A stretch of DNA of 64,000 nucleotides from Bacteroidota bacterium (GCA_019638695.1 JAHBTG010000006.1:1-64000), one strand, 5' to 3'. Positions 1-9,414 are shown, counted from the first letter of the stretch. Made by a program: numbers and translations. Notes: a model not told the origin generated them from the sequence alone.

Positions 1-1374
1 TATTTTGCCGATGAAGCCTGGTGCGTGGGCCCCCCGGCCAGTGCCGAGAGTTACCTGCGCGGCGATTATATCCTGGAGCTGTGCAAACAAACCGGCGCCG
101 ACGCCATTCACCCGGGCTACGGGTTCCTCAGCGAGAATGCCGACTTCCGCCGCAAGTGCGAAAAGGCAGGTATTACCTTTATCGGTCCCACCGCAGACGC
201 TATGGAGCTGATGGGCAGCAAGATCGCCAGTAAGCAGGCTGTCAAGGCGTTTGGTGTGCCCCTGGTGCCCGGACTGGACGAGGCTATTACCGATGTGCAG
301 GCCGCCAAGCAGGTGGCCCGGCAGATTGGTTTTCCCGTGCTCATTAAGGCCAGTGCCGGCGGCGGCGGCAAGGGTATGCGTATGGTGGAGCACCTGGAGG
401 AATTTGAGGAACAAATGGCCCGTGCGGTGAACGAGGCGGTGAGCGCCTTTGGAGACGGCGCCGTTTTTATTGAGAAATATGCCCTGAAGCCCCGCCACGT
501 GGAGATACAGGTGCTGGCAGACCAGCACGGCAATATCCTGTACCTGTTTGAGCGGGAGTGCAGCGTGCAGCGCCGCCACCAGAAAGTGATAGAGGAAGCG
601 CCCAGCGCCGTCCTCACACCCGAAATGCGCCAGGCTATGGGCGAAGCTGCCGTCGCCGTGTGCAAAGCCTGCAACTATACCAATGCCGGCACCGTGGAGT
701 TCCTGGTAGATGCCGACCGCAATTTCTATTTCCTGGAAATGAACACCCGCCTGCAGGTGGAGCACCCTGTGACTGAGATGATCACCGGGCTGGACCTGGT
801 GGAGTGGCAGATCCGCGTGGCCCGTGGCGAGCGCCTGCCCTTCACCCAGGAAGACCTGGAGATCAACGGGCATAGCATAGAAGCCCGGGTATATGCCGAA
901 GACCCCCGAAACAATTTCTTGCCCGATATCGGGCGCCTGCAGGTGTATCGCCGTCCGGAGGGGGAGGGGATTCGTGTGGATGACGGCTTTGTAGAAGGCA
1001 TGGACATTCCGATCTACTATGATCCTATGATCGCCAAGCTCATTGTGCATGCTCCTACCCGTGAAGAAGCGGTCGCCCGCATGCGGCAGGCCATTGCGCA
1101 GTATACGATCGTGGGCATAGAGACCACACTGGATTTCTGCCGGTTTGTGATGGAGCACCCGGCTTTTATCAGCGGAGATTTTGACACGGGCTTTGTGGGC
1201 CAGCACTATCGCCCCGAATTGCTCGACCAGCCTGTGACGGCGGCCGAAGTGCAAGCCGTAGTTTCGGCAGTACCCTTGCTGCTGGAGGCGATTGCTGCGC
1301 AGCAACCCGGCGCAGTGCCTGCCGCCCTGCCGCAGAAATCCCTGGATGCCTGGCATACTGCCCGCAAGGCGTAA
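1..1374 (+). CDS. accC: Biotin carboxylase (acetyl/propionyl-CoA carboxylase subunit), 5' truncated by window
   Basis: Carboxylates the biotin of a carrier protein using ATP and bicarbonate, the first half-reaction of acetyl- or propionyl-CoA carboxylase in the cytoplasm. The reading frame is open from base 1, so the first roughly 45 residues lie outside the window. Visible are the end of the N-terminal fold (ADEAW, then HPGYGFLSEN), the ATP-grasp glycine loop (KASAGGGGKGM, near codon 117), the ECSVQRRHQK segment and the catalytic NTRLQVEHPVTE motif. An Ala/Gln-rich tail of about 45 residues follows the biotin carboxylase C-terminal domain, so the full protein would be near 500 residues. No biotin carrier or carboxyltransferase gene follows, so acetyl versus propionyl specificity cannot be decided. 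Confidence 0.95.
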   Translation, partial: YFADEAWCVGPPASAESYLRGDYILELCKQTGADAIHPGYGFLSENADFRRKCEKAGITFIGPTADAMELMGSKIASKQAVKAFGVPLVPGLDEAITDVQAAKQVARQIGFPVLIKASAGGGGKGMRMVEHLEEFEEQMARAVNEAVSAFGDGAVFIEKYALKPRHVEIQVLADQHGNILYLFERECSVQRRHQKVIEEAPSAVLTPEMRQAMGEAAVAVCKACNYTNAGTVEFLVDADRNFYFLEMNTRLQVEHPVTEMITGLDLVEWQIRVARGERLPFTQEDLEINGHSIEARVYAEDPRNNFLPDIGRLQVYRRPEGEGIRVDDGFVEGMDIPIYYDPMIAKLIVHAPTREEAVARMRQAIAQYTIVGIETTLDFCRFVMEHPAFISGDFDTGFVGQHYRPELLDQPVTAAEVQAVVSAVPLLLEAIAAQQPGAVPAALPQKSLDAWHTARKA

Positions 1375-1418
1375 TGGCAGCAGGTTTTTAACTTATCTTG
1401 CCTGTGCGGCAAGTGTAT

Positions 1419-2657
1419 ATGTCTCGTTTGGCTTCCTGGTTAAGTAGTCAGCGCCCTTGGCGGCTGATCGCCTTCGCTTGTGCGCTGCGCCTGGTCTTTT
1501 GCTGTATCTATGCGCTCAGCGATCCCTGGGAGCAGGTGCCCGTGCGGGATGAATGGTATACCTATGCCGGCACGGACGGCTACATTCAGCTGGCCCGCAC
1601 GTTCCGCACAGATGGCCGCTGGGCCTATTACCCCGATGCGCCCACTGCCCATAACCGTCCCCCCCTGCACCCGCTGGTGCTGGCGGTGACATCTGCCTGG
1701 GATGCCGACCACTGGTATCTTTGGTGGATGCTGGCGGCCATTGCCCTGCAAGCCGGGGCCATGTATGGCCTGTCCCGCAGCATGAAACTGCTGCAACTGC
1801 CTGTGTTACTGCAGCATGCGGTATTGCTGGTATTTGCCGTACATCCCTACCTGGTGGGCATCTGCCGCGCCAGCACTTTCGTCCCGCTGGCTATCCTGCT
1901 CAGCTGCCTGCTGCTGTGGGCCATTTTGCAGGCCCGGAGCAAACCCACTCCATGGGCATTTCTTTGCTGCGGAATACTTGCCGGTTTGCTGGCCCTTACC
2001 CACGGCACCCTCATCCTGCTGGCGGGGCTCCTGCCGGTGATGCTTTGGCCCAATAGAAAGGCTATCCTGGTCTCTTTGCTGGCTATCGTTTGCACCCTGT
2101 TGCCCTGGAGTCTCTGGAACTGGTATGCGCATTACCAGGTCATTCCTGTGGCCACAGGCGCCGGTATCCAATACTGGAAAGGTGAGGCCTGGATACGCCG
2201 GCAGCCCGACCTGGAGTATCGTGTCTACCAGGCCCATACCGGCTCCCCGCTGAAACAGACTTACTTTGGGCCCGATGCTCCCGGGGATGATGACCTGCTA
2301 CTCCGGCTGGCCTGGCAGGATGTGCAGGCCCACCCTGTGGATTACGTGTGGCGCACAGCACGCAGCTACATACTGTTCTGGTTGCCCGATGACCGCAGTC
2401 CTTGGAAACAAGCCCTTACCTGGTTCCTCAATATCCCCTTGCTGGCCGCCGCTGCCTGGATGCTCTGGAAAGACCGCCGCGTCTGGTGGCAGGACCCTTT
2501 TCTGCGCGGACTGGCCTTCTGGTGGGTATTGCTGCCGTTGCCTTTTGCCCTGCTGGCTGCCGTCACCGGCTACTTTATCATGTTGTTGCCGATACTGCTG
2601 TTGTGGATGGCGGTAGTGTATGCGAAAAAAGAAAGATGGCCGGTACAAACACGGTGA
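1419..2657 (+). CDS. Polytopic membrane protein, GT-C (ArnT/PMT-like) glycosyltransferase family
   Basis: About 412 residues with 9-11 hydrophobic segments. The N-terminal extramembrane loop holds a DEWYTYAGTDGY segment followed by RPPLHPL, the arrangement of acidic residues and an RPPLYP-like motif seen in lipid-linked-sugar glycosyltransferases of the ArnT/PMT (GT39/GT83) type. A soluble loop follows (residues around 240-310), then two or three more helices. I chose ATG 1419 over the upstream in-frame TTG 1398 because the helix-containing N-terminus starts there. The predicted job is transfer of a sugar from a polyprenyl donor to an envelope acceptor; substrate unknown. The neighbours give no pathway. 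The fold call is fairly safe, the activity is inference. Confidence 0.65.
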   Translation: MSRLASWLSSQRPWRLIAFACALRLVFCCIYALSDPWEQVPVRDEWYTYAGTDGYIQLARTFRTDGRWAYYPDAPTAHNRPPLHPLVLAVTSAWDADHWYLWWMLAAIALQAGAMYGLSRSMKLLQLPVLLQHAVLLVFAVHPYLVGICRASTFVPLAILLSCLLLWAILQARSKPTPWAFLCCGILAGLLALTHGTLILLAGLLPVMLWPNRKAILVSLLAIVCTLLPWSLWNWYAHYQVIPVATGAGIQYWKGEAWIRRQPDLEYRVYQAHTGSPLKQTYFGPDAPGDDDLLLRLAWQDVQAHPVDYVWRTARSYILFWLPDDRSPWKQALTWFLNIPLLAAAAWMLWKDRRVWWQDPFLRGLAFWWVLLPLPFALLAAVTGYFIMLLPILLLWMAVVYAKKERWPVQTR

Positions 2658-2720
2658 CCGTATGATGTGACCCGAAGAGTTGTAACTTGAGGGGATTCGT
2701 CCTTTATCTATCCCTTGCAT

Positions 2721-3134
2721 ATGCGTATCGACTTCCGGCAGAAACGACTTCTGTTTATCTGTTTGTTCGCCCTGCTATCAGCCTGCAGCGGACCCGATGA
2801 ACTGGTGGGCAAGTGGCAGGTGCTTGCCGTAGAACCCGATGAAAGCAAAGGCCCTGCGCCGCAGATGGTCAAAGACCTGCTGCAATACCTGCGGGGTGCG
2901 GAGTACACCATTCGGGAAGACGGCACCTTTCACAAGACAGGTTCTTTTGAAGATGTTGCCGGCACCTGGACACGCACAGAAGATACCTATACGCTCTCCA
3001 AGAAGAACGGCTTCAAGGAGATCTGGATCATCAGGAGCCGGGAAAAAGAAGGCTATGTGGTGACCTTAAAAAGCCAGAGCGATAACCCCGATATGTTCCT
3101 GCGCATCCGCCGCATAGGGGGGCATGAAGACTGA
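2721..3134 (+). CDS. Small lipocalin-like lipoprotein
   Basis: The protein has 137 residues. The N-terminus is basic (RIDFRQKR), then hydrophobic, ending in a lipobox-like LLSAC followed by SGPDELVGKW, so it is probably a lipoprotein. The mature part (GKWQVLAVEP, EYTIREDGTF, GTWTRTEDTYTL, RIRRIGG) is the strand pattern of the small lipocalin-like family common in Bacteroidota, of which residues 28-37 and the GTW motif are typical. ATG 2721 was preferred over TTG 2715. It overlaps the next gene by 11 bases and so is probably co-translated with it. No ligand can be named. Confidence 0.7.
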   Translation: MRIDFRQKRLLFICLFALLSACSGPDELVGKWQVLAVEPDESKGPAPQMVKDLLQYLRGAEYTIREDGTFHKTGSFEDVAGTWTRTEDTYTLSKKNGFKEIWIIRSREKEGYVVTLKSQSDNPDMFLRIRRIGGHED

Positions 3135-4092
3135 TTCTCCCGCGTCCAGCCTCCTTGGCCACTGCCTGCCGGAACTGCTTCCGGCTACCCGCCTGACGCC
3201 GCTGGAACTGGCGGGACACCGCATATGGCTCAAGCGGGAAGATGACCCCTGGCTGGGAGGGAACAAACTGCGCAAGGCATCCAGCCTGATCCCTTACCTG
3301 CAGCAGCAGGGAGTCCCCGTTGTCGCGCTTATCGGGGGGGCTTATAGCAATCATGTGCTGGCGCTGGCGCAGCTGCTTCTGCAATATGGCCTGACCGTGC
3401 ATGCCTTCCTGCGCGGAGAGCCCGGGCTGGCACCAGTGGGTAACCGGCATTTCTTGCGCATACTGTTGCCCGAAACACAATGTCACTGGGTGCCTCGTTC
3501 GCGGTGGGCTGAGGTGCACACGCTGGCCACTGCCTGGGCGCAGGAAGTGGGGGCTGCGTTGGTGCCGGAGGGCGGTTTTCATGCGGCCGCTGTGCCTGGC
3601 GCCGCTACGCTGGCGCTGGATATTGCCCGTAATGAAGCCGCTATGACGCAGGCGTTTGCGCACCTGTGGCTGGATGCCGGTACGGGCCTGACCGCTGCCG
3701 CCACCCTGCTGACAGATGCCCTGCGTTGTCCGCATCGCCATTATCATGTGGTGTTGCTGGCAGAGGATGCCCATGCCTTCCGGCAGAAACTCCTGCAGGT
3801 GCAGGACTGGCTGCAGCGCTACCTGGGCCGCCCTGTGCCTGTGCCTGCTTCCCTGCATCTGCATCTCCCGGTATGGGACACCCGGTTTGGCAAAGTGTCA
3901 GCCAAAGGCACACGATACCTTCAGGACTTTGCCCGGCAGTATGGCATTCTGCTGGACCCGGTATATACTCTCAAATTACTGGCTACCGCAGAGCAATGGA
4001 TCGCCACCCAGGCAGACCCTGGCCAGGTACTGGTGGTACATAGCGGAGGGCAGCCGGCACTCTCGGGCTTCAAGTTTCCCGCTACGGGTTAA
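3124..4092 (+). CDS. PLP-dependent deaminase, ACC deaminase/D-cysteine desulfhydrase family
   Basis: This 322-residue fold-type II PLP enzyme contains the RPTPLxxL-like opening (TRLTPLEL), the KREDDPWLGGNKLRK block whose GGNK lysine should carry PLP, and GGAYSNH, the conserved phosphate/substrate segment of the 1-aminocyclopropane-1-carboxylate deaminase and D-cysteine desulfhydrase family. A second glycine-rich element (DAGTGLTAAA) and the C-terminal VLVVHSGGQPALSG are also present. Likely reaction: deamination or desulfhydration of a small amino acid; substrate not predictable. It starts inside the preceding lipoprotein gene. Its stop overlaps the stop of the convergent gene in a shared TTAA (4089-4092). 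Confidence 0.85.
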   Translation: MKTDSPASSLLGHCLPELLPATRLTPLELAGHRIWLKREDDPWLGGNKLRKASSLIPYLQQQGVPVVALIGGAYSNHVLALAQLLLQYGLTVHAFLRGEPGLAPVGNRHFLRILLPETQCHWVPRSRWAEVHTLATAWAQEVGAALVPEGGFHAAAVPGAATLALDIARNEAAMTQAFAHLWLDAGTGLTAAATLLTDALRCPHRHYHVVLLAEDAHAFRQKLLQVQDWLQRYLGRPVPVPASLHLHLPVWDTRFGKVSAKGTRYLQDFARQYGILLDPVYTLKLLATAEQWIATQADPGQVLVVHSGGQPALSGFKFPATG

Positions 4093-4802
4093 TCCTCTTC
4101 CTTCAGCAAGGCGTGGGCTACCGCCACGCAGATATCCATGGCCTGGACCACATAATCCGGCTTCTGCAGGCGCCCGTGGAAATAAGCATAGCTGTTGCCG
4201 TTGTCCAGTTGCAGGGTAATGGTGTCACCTTCTGTCCGTACATCGGTGAAGAACCAGTGTTTCAGGTAATGATGCAGCTCATGCGACGCTATGAGGTTGA
4301 GTGCTGCGGCGGGATGCTCTGTATAGATGGCTACATGGGGGTTCAGCGCCTTGGCATCTACACTGGCCTTAGGTAAACCGGGTTGCAGGCGCTGCCGCAT
4401 TTCGGGGAGCACTGTGCCGCTGGGCAGCCAGGACATGTCATCCCAGATCGCCAGCGGAGGAAAGGTTCTGCCCGGGGCCTTGAGCACCACCTTAAGCTTG
4501 GGATTGAAGGTTTTCCAGTCATACTGGGTTTTGTCTACCCGGGTGCCTTCGCTGTGCTCTGTGCGGGTGGTGCCCACCCACATGCGGCCGGTAACATCTA
4601 TGGCAAAGTCCTTGTATTTGCCCGAAACCCCGTCATCGTTAGGCTTGGGGAAGGTGTGGGTCTTCATTCCCAGTTTTTCCAGGAAGTCTTCCAGCTGGGT
4701 ATGGTCCACCTTCTTTTTGCGGAATATGGCCAGTACCATGATCAGAATGCCAGTAATGACGAGGCCGCCCAGTACATAGAGCGTTATGTTTCCTTCCATC
4801 AT
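4089..4802 (-). CDS. Membrane-anchored protein of unknown function
   Basis: The protein has 237 residues. Residues 5-27 form a single hydrophobic segment followed by RKKK, the pattern of an N-terminal anchor with the rest in the cytoplasm. The soluble part has no motif I can name; it contains SHELHHYLKHW (residues around 170-180), a His-rich helix resembling an HExxH-type or metal-site helix but with ELHHY rather than HExxH. A DxxG-like segment (DFAIDVTGRMWVG) and the C-terminal ICVAVAHALLKEED are further landmarks. Function unknown; I am confident only that the gene is real (good length, consistent codon use, convergent stop overlap with the PLP enzyme gene). Confidence 0.7.
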   Translation of the reverse strand: MMEGNITLYVLGGLVITGILIMVLAIFRKKKVDHTQLEDFLEKLGMKTHTFPKPNDDGVSGKYKDFAIDVTGRMWVGTTRTEHSEGTRVDKTQYDWKTFNPKLKVVLKAPGRTFPPLAIWDDMSWLPSGTVLPEMRQRLQPGLPKASVDAKALNPHVAIYTEHPAAALNLIASHELHHYLKHWFFTDVRTEGDTITLQLDNGNSYAYFHGRLQKPDYVVQAMDICVAVAHALLKEED

Positions 4803-4870
4803 AAGTATAGGTATTAGTCGTTTAGTGGTGCAAAGATAGATGCTGGGTTGTATTGTTCGTGTGCCTTGTT

Positions 4871-5452
4871 CTAATGTGGAGCGGGGAGCGGCACCAGGGA
4901 TTGGGCATAATAATGCGTATAGAACGGCATATGCCGTGCTTGTACCAGGTGGCGCAAGGTATGGACTTCCATGGCTGCAAACAACATTTCCAGGCTGGAA
5001 ATGCGGCTAAGGTCTTTGTCGGCATCATCCGGGAGCACATCTATGGCATATACCTGTGCGGCATGCAGGTCCTGGGCCAGCAGTTGCTGCCCGGTGTGGG
5101 GGGCTGTGTCCGTATCTACAAATTGCAGTCTGTAGCGGCTGTAAAGCAGGTCCTCCTCTCGTCGTTGCAGTTGCCAGTCGCTGTGGTGATTGCAGACGGG
5201 GCACTTGAGTTGCCCGGCCAGCAGCAGGCAGGTATCCGATTGTACATCGTAGTCGCCGGCAGACAGCAGCGCAGCCAGTTGATGTGCAAGCTGCTCGTTT
5301 AGTGCCAGGGTTTTATCTCCCAGGTATAACAAGGATAGTCCCTGTGCCTGGTGTACGAAGAGCGATACCGGCTGAGGGCAGGCCAGCACATTGGTATCAC
5401 AGGCCGGACAGGCCAGCATGTCTGGCCCGGGACTGGCATAGTTAGGATTCAT
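4871..5452 (-). CDS. Unrecognised protein with two CPxC metal-binding motifs
   Basis: About 193 residues starting at MNPNYASPG. Two zinc-knuckle-like pairs are visible: CPACDTN with a nearby ACP, within the first 30 residues, and CPVCNHH roughly 75 residues later, consistent with a split zinc ribbon. The remainder is rich in Leu, His and Gln and contains no signal peptide. ATG 5452 is preferred over the upstream ATG 5506 because the upstream extension would run through the divergent promoter region and into the DinB gene. I do not recognise the family. Divergent from the DinB gene with a 48-base intergenic region. Confidence 0.6.
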   Translation of the reverse strand: MNPNYASPGPDMLACPACDTNVLACPQPVSLFVHQAQGLSLLYLGDKTLALNEQLAHQLAALLSAGDYDVQSDTCLLLAGQLKCPVCNHHSDWQLQRREEDLLYSRYRLQFVDTDTAPHTGQQLLAQDLHAAQVYAIDVLPDDADKDLSRISSLEMLFAAMEVHTLRHLVQARHMPFYTHYYAQSLVPLPAPH

Positions 5453-5500
5453 GCGGGCAAAGATATTGCACCTTGGCTCCGGTTTTTGCACATTTGTACA

Positions 5501-5962
5501 ATGCACAACTGGTTTCTACACTTGTTCGAATGGACTGCCTGGGCCAATGCCTGCATGGGAGAAGCCATTTCACCTGTTTATTCGGCAGATACCTATGTCC
5601 AGCGGCAGTTTAGCCACATTATCCATGCCCAGGAGCGATGGTTGCTGCGGTTGCGCCAGGAAGAACTTACCCGGCAAGACCTGTTTGAACCGCTTCCCCT
5701 GGAGGAAGCCCTGCAGCGTGACCAGTCTTTTGCCCAGGCAATTACAGCGCTGCTCACCCTCCACCAGGAGGATACCGGCTGGCTCCGGACGCCCGTGCCT
5801 CATACCACCAACCAGGGCCAGCAATACATATTGCCCGTTCAGGGCGTGCTGACCCAGCTCCTGCACCACGGCACCCATCACAGGGCGCAGCTGGCGGCAA
5901 GATTAACTTCGCTGGGGTATGCCTCTCCTCCTATTGATTATATCTTCTATGCACGCCAATAG
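5501..5962 (+). CDS. DinB/YfiT-family protein
   Basis: This 153-residue four-helix-bundle protein has the DinB hallmarks: N-terminal LFEWTAWAN (the W-AN motif), HIIHAQERW with the first metal histidine near residue 35, and C-terminal LLHHGTHHRAQLAARL with the HHxxHR-type histidine pair. DinB-family proteins bind a metal and include thiol transferases, but most members have no known substrate. ATG 5501 was chosen because the upstream extension to 5351 would overlap the divergent gene. The sequence gcacatttgtac just before the start resembles a weak TAnnTTTG box. It overlaps the WG-repeat gene by 14 bases. Confidence 0.85.
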   Translation: MHNWFLHLFEWTAWANACMGEAISPVYSADTYVQRQFSHIIHAQERWLLRLRQEELTRQDLFEPLPLEEALQRDQSFAQAITALLTLHQEDTGWLRTPVPHTTNQGQQYILPVQGVLTQLLHHGTHHRAQLAARLTSLGYASPPIDYIFYARQ

Positions 5963-7049
5963 GGTTGCCTGCCGCCTGGTATGTCTTGTCCTTTGCGGCA
6001 TGCTGGCTACTTCCCTGGGTGCACAGGGAATATGGGTGAAACAGCGTGGTAAATGGGGGTTGATAGATGCGCATGGCGAGTGGCTGCGTTTTTGTGAGTT
6101 TACAGAAGCGCTTCCTTTCCAGGAAGGATTTGCACTGGTCTCCAATGGCCAGCGCGAAGGATACCTGAACCGCAAGGGTGAACTGGCTATCTCCTTTACC
6201 TACCGCAGCGCCACACCTTTTAGCGAAGGGCTGGCCGCGGTGCAAACCGAGACCGGCTGGGGGTATATCGATACTGCCGGGGTGGTGGTCATTCCCCCGG
6301 CTTTTACCGCTGCCGAAAGTTTCTCCCAGGGGCTGGCCGCCGTGGAGACTGCCGCAGGCTGGGAGTATATAGACAGAACCGGGCAGGTGCGCATTGCAGG
6401 GCCTTTCCTCGAAGCGCTCCCTTTTCGTATGGGGCTGGCGCCTGTGATGGCAGAGGCCGGCTGGGGATATATTGATGTATCGGGGCGCTGGGTCATTCCC
6501 CCCACTTTTGAGATGGCACTGCCGGCTTTGCACGGATGGCTGCAGGTGCGGGAAAACCGCCGGTGGGGATTGCTGGATGCTGCCGGGCGCCGTGTGACGG
6601 CATCCGTCTATTATGACCTGCTGCTTTCTGAGGAAGGGCGTTTATGGGGCGAGACGGACAGTGGCTACGTGTGCCTGGATCCGCAAGGGCGCCCGGCCTT
6701 TGAGGGTCATTTTGCTGACGCAGGCCGGTACGCCGGGGGATTGGCCCCGGTGCGCACGGATAGCGGGTGGGTATACCTGGATAGCTGGGGCCGGGTGCGT
6801 ATTACCCCCGGCTGCAGCCATGCCTTTCCTTTTGGTAAGCCGCTGGCACAGGTGAATTGCAGTGGTAAGATCGGGTTTGTAGATGCACAGGGTAGCTGGG
6901 TCATTAGTCCCCAGTACACACATGCTACCCATTTTGTAGAGGGTTTGGCAGGGGTCGCACGCGAAGGAAAGTGGGCGCTTGTCAATGCACAGGGGCATTT
7001 GATCACCGGGTTTGATTTTGAGGCTGTGCGATTGGATGTACAACCCTAG
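5949..7049 (+). CDS. Exported WG-repeat protein
   Basis: The protein has 366 residues. An N-terminal signal peptide (HANRVACRLVCLVLCGMLATSLGAQ) precedes about ten tandem WG repeats of 30-37 residues with the pattern GWGYIDxxGxxVIPP (for example GKWGLIDAHG, GWGYIDTAG, GWEYIDRTG, GWGYIDVSG, RWGLLDAAG, GWVYLDSWG). WG (KWG) repeats form a beta-propeller-like or solenoid surface in exported proteins of Bacteroidota and spirochaetes; no enzymatic function is known. ATG 5949 lies inside the end of the DinB gene, suggesting translational coupling. Probably periplasmic or surface-exposed. Confidence 0.85.
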   Translation: MHANRVACRLVCLVLCGMLATSLGAQGIWVKQRGKWGLIDAHGEWLRFCEFTEALPFQEGFALVSNGQREGYLNRKGELAISFTYRSATPFSEGLAAVQTETGWGYIDTAGVVVIPPAFTAAESFSQGLAAVETAAGWEYIDRTGQVRIAGPFLEALPFRMGLAPVMAEAGWGYIDVSGRWVIPPTFEMALPALHGWLQVRENRRWGLLDAAGRRVTASVYYDLLLSEEGRLWGETDSGYVCLDPQGRPAFEGHFADAGRYAGGLAPVRTDSGWVYLDSWGRVRITPGCSHAFPFGKPLAQVNCSGKIGFVDAQGSWVISPQYTHATHFVEGLAGVAREGKWALVNAQGHLITGFDFEAVRLDVQP

Positions 7050-7102
7050 CCGGTGTGTTTCCGTATCCGGGCATAGTCGGTTCGGCCCTGTAATATGCGC
7101 CC

Positions 7103-8029
7103 ATGAAAGAAAAGGCAGAGGTAACCAAGATACATGAATACCTGGGACATACCCAGAGTGTATATGCCCTGGCGCCCGCTCATCTGCCCGGGCATTTTCT
7201 CAGCGCAGGGGGAGACGGTATCGTAGCACAGTGGGCGCTTGACCGTCCGGATGTGGCTGTTGGCCTGCTCCGGGCGCCGCTGCCACTTTACAGCCTGGAG
7301 TGCCTGCCTGCCGGGCACCTGGTACTGGCCGGTCAGAATGACGGGGGATTGCATGCCCTGGACCTGGCCACGGGCAGTTTGCGCAAGAGCATACGGGTGC
7401 ACCAGCGCCCCATATTCGGCCTTCAGGTGCTGCCGGGAGATGCTTATTTCCTGGCATGCAGTGAAGACGGGCAACTCTCTGTGTGGGATTGTGCTACCAT
7501 AAGCTGCCAGACCACCGCACAGATCTCACAGGCCAGCCTGCGGACAGTCGTTATGCACCCCAGGGGTAAGGAATTTGCCATTGCCGGGAGTGATGGTTAT
7601 GTCCGCGTGTATGCTCTGGATGGTTTTCGGCAGCTATATAGCTGGCAGGCGCATGCCAACACCGTGTTTACCCTGTGCTATAGTCCCGATGGCGAACTGC
7701 TGTTATCCGGCAGCCGGGATGCCCATCTCAAAAGCTGGGATGCCCGGCATGGCTATAGCCTGGTGCAGGATGTGCCTGCACACCTCTTTGCCGTTAATGA
7801 CATGACGTTTTCTCCCGATGGAGTTCACCTGGCCACAGCCAGTATGGACAAGACCATCAAGCTATGGGACCCCTATACGCTAACGCTCATCAAAGTGATC
7901 GACCGGCCGCGCAATGGCTGCCATCTCACGGGTGTCAACCGTTTGCTGTGGTTGCCGGGTGGGGAACTGCTTTCCTGTTCGGATGACCGCACCATTATGC
8001 AGTGGCAGGTGCGTTTTTACAAAGCCTGA
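7103..8029 (+). CDS. WD40-repeat beta-propeller protein
   Basis: The 308-residue cytoplasmic protein has no signal peptide. About seven WD40-type blades are visible with GH/AH...D...W/WD endings: LGHTQSV...DGIVAQW, DGGLHAL, EDGQLSVWD, SDGYVRVY, HANTVFTL...SRDAHLKSWD, HLFAVNDM...SMDKTIKLWD and SDDRTIMQW. A seven-bladed propeller of about 300 residues matches the standard size. It probably acts as a protein interaction platform; partner unknown. Its 3' end overlaps the convergent flavoprotein gene by 13 bases. Confidence 0.88.
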   Translation: MKEKAEVTKIHEYLGHTQSVYALAPAHLPGHFLSAGGDGIVAQWALDRPDVAVGLLRAPLPLYSLECLPAGHLVLAGQNDGGLHALDLATGSLRKSIRVHQRPIFGLQVLPGDAYFLACSEDGQLSVWDCATISCQTTAQISQASLRTVVMHPRGKEFAIAGSDGYVRVYALDGFRQLYSWQAHANTVFTLCYSPDGELLLSGSRDAHLKSWDARHGYSLVQDVPAHLFAVNDMTFSPDGVHLATASMDKTIKLWDPYTLTLIKVIDRPRNGCHLTGVNRLLWLPGGELLSCSDDRTIMQWQVRFYKA

Positions 8030-9264
8030 GCAAGAGGATCATTGCTCCATAATGCGGTTGCCGCAGATGTGCCCGCGATCCACCCGGTAGTCCAGGCTGC
8101 CTGGAAGTTAAACCCGCCGGTAATGCCGTCAATGTCCAGCACCTCGCCGGCCAGGTGCAGGCCGGCTAACGGGCTTTCCATGGTCTGGGGGTCTATGCAG
8201 GCCAGGTCCACGCCTCCGGCCGTGACAAACTCTTCCTTATAGGTCGTGCGTCCGCTGGCAGACAGATCCTGGCGCAGGAGCAGTTCCAGCAGCCGGTTAC
8301 GGGGTTTGGCAGGCAGCTCTGCCCATACGGTTCCGGGAGGGATGGTTGCCAGTGTGCACAGCCGTTCCCACAGGCGGCGGGGCAGGGGATCGATAGGGCT
8401 GTTGTGCACCAGTTTGCGGGGGTGCAGGTTGCGCTGCTGCTCCAGGTATTGCATCAGGCTATCGTCCTTGTGTGCAGCCAGCCAGCAGATGCGCACCTGG
8501 TACTGGTAGTTGCGGGCATGCAGATGACGGGCTTCCCAGGCGCTCAGGCGTAGCACTGCCGGTCCGCTGACGCCCCAGTGGGTGATCAGCAAAGGGCCGG
8601 TGGCTTCCGTGCGGGTGCCGGCTATACGCACCCTCGCTGGTGCACTGAGCCCTTCCAGTCCTGCCAGGGGAGACTGGGGTATATTGAAGCTGAACAGGGA
8701 AGGCACCGGCGATACGATGGGCAGGCCCAGGTCTGCCAGCCACTGAAGCCCCTTTTGGCCAGGAGAACCGCCTGTGCAAACGATCACCCGCCGTGCTGCC
8801 AGCGCCTGACCTGAACCTGCCAGCACCTCCCAGCCCGTAGGCGCCGGAGAGAGCCTGTTTACTTTGGTTTGCGGCAGATAGTGTACACCGGCCCGGCGTG
8901 CGGCGGCCTGCAGGCAATCCACTATGGTTTGGGAGGTATTCGTATGCGGGAACATGCGGCCGTCCGCTTCGGCGACCAGCCGCACTCCTTCGGCGGCAAA
9001 CCAGTCTGCCGTCTGGGGTTGCCCCCAGCGGGAAAATGCCTTACGCAGAAACCGCTCTCCCCTGGGGTAATGCTTGCTGAATGCTACTGGATCTGCCAGG
9101 TGATGCGTGACATTACAGCGGCCGCCGCCGGAGATGCGCACTTTTTCCAGGGGTTTGCCCTGCTCTGCCAGGTACACCTGCAAAGCCGGTGCCTGTCGTT
9201 TGGCGGCAATGGCGGCAAAGTAGCCCGCGGCTCCCCCGCCTATGACCAGGATATCACATTCCAT
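8017..9264 (-). CDS. BaiN/HI0933-family FAD-dependent oxidoreductase
   Basis: This 415-residue flavoprotein has an N-terminal Rossmann motif (DILVIGGGAAGYFAAI), the family signature KVRISGGGRCNVTH at residues near 41-54, HTNTSQTIVDCL, a second dinucleotide region RVIVCTGGSPGQKG, and the C-terminal FAD-binding block LHLAGEVLDIDGITGGFNFQAAWTTG (highly characteristic of the YhiN/HI0933/BaiN family). Members are flavin oxidoreductases; the substrate of this branch is unknown. A TAAAGTTA sequence (9269-9276, reverse strand TAACTTTA) just upstream may be its -7 box. Monocistronic and convergent with the WD40 gene. Confidence 0.92.
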   Translation of the reverse strand: MECDILVIGGGAAGYFAAIAAKRQAPALQVYLAEQGKPLEKVRISGGGRCNVTHHLADPVAFSKHYPRGERFLRKAFSRWGQPQTADWFAAEGVRLVAEADGRMFPHTNTSQTIVDCLQAAARRAGVHYLPQTKVNRLSPAPTGWEVLAGSGQALAARRVIVCTGGSPGQKGLQWLADLGLPIVSPVPSLFSFNIPQSPLAGLEGLSAPARVRIAGTRTEATGPLLITHWGVSGPAVLRLSAWEARHLHARNYQYQVRICWLAAHKDDSLMQYLEQQRNLHPRKLVHNSPIDPLPRRLWERLCTLATIPPGTVWAELPAKPRNRLLELLLRQDLSASGRTTYKEEFVTAGGVDLACIDPQTMESPLAGLHLAGEVLDIDGITGGFNFQAAWTTGWIAGTSAATALWSNDPLAQAL

Positions 9265-9414
9265 CCCTTAAAGTTAGGGTGTGGTGGCCGAATGAGATAG
9301 GAGCTGGTATGAAGCGCTTTAGGGATTGTTTTTGAAAGGAGTCGTTTGGGCAATCGAAATGCCCTCTGCTTTCATTTTTCGCCCTTTGCGGGTTTACTAG
9401 TATCTTGCGACATT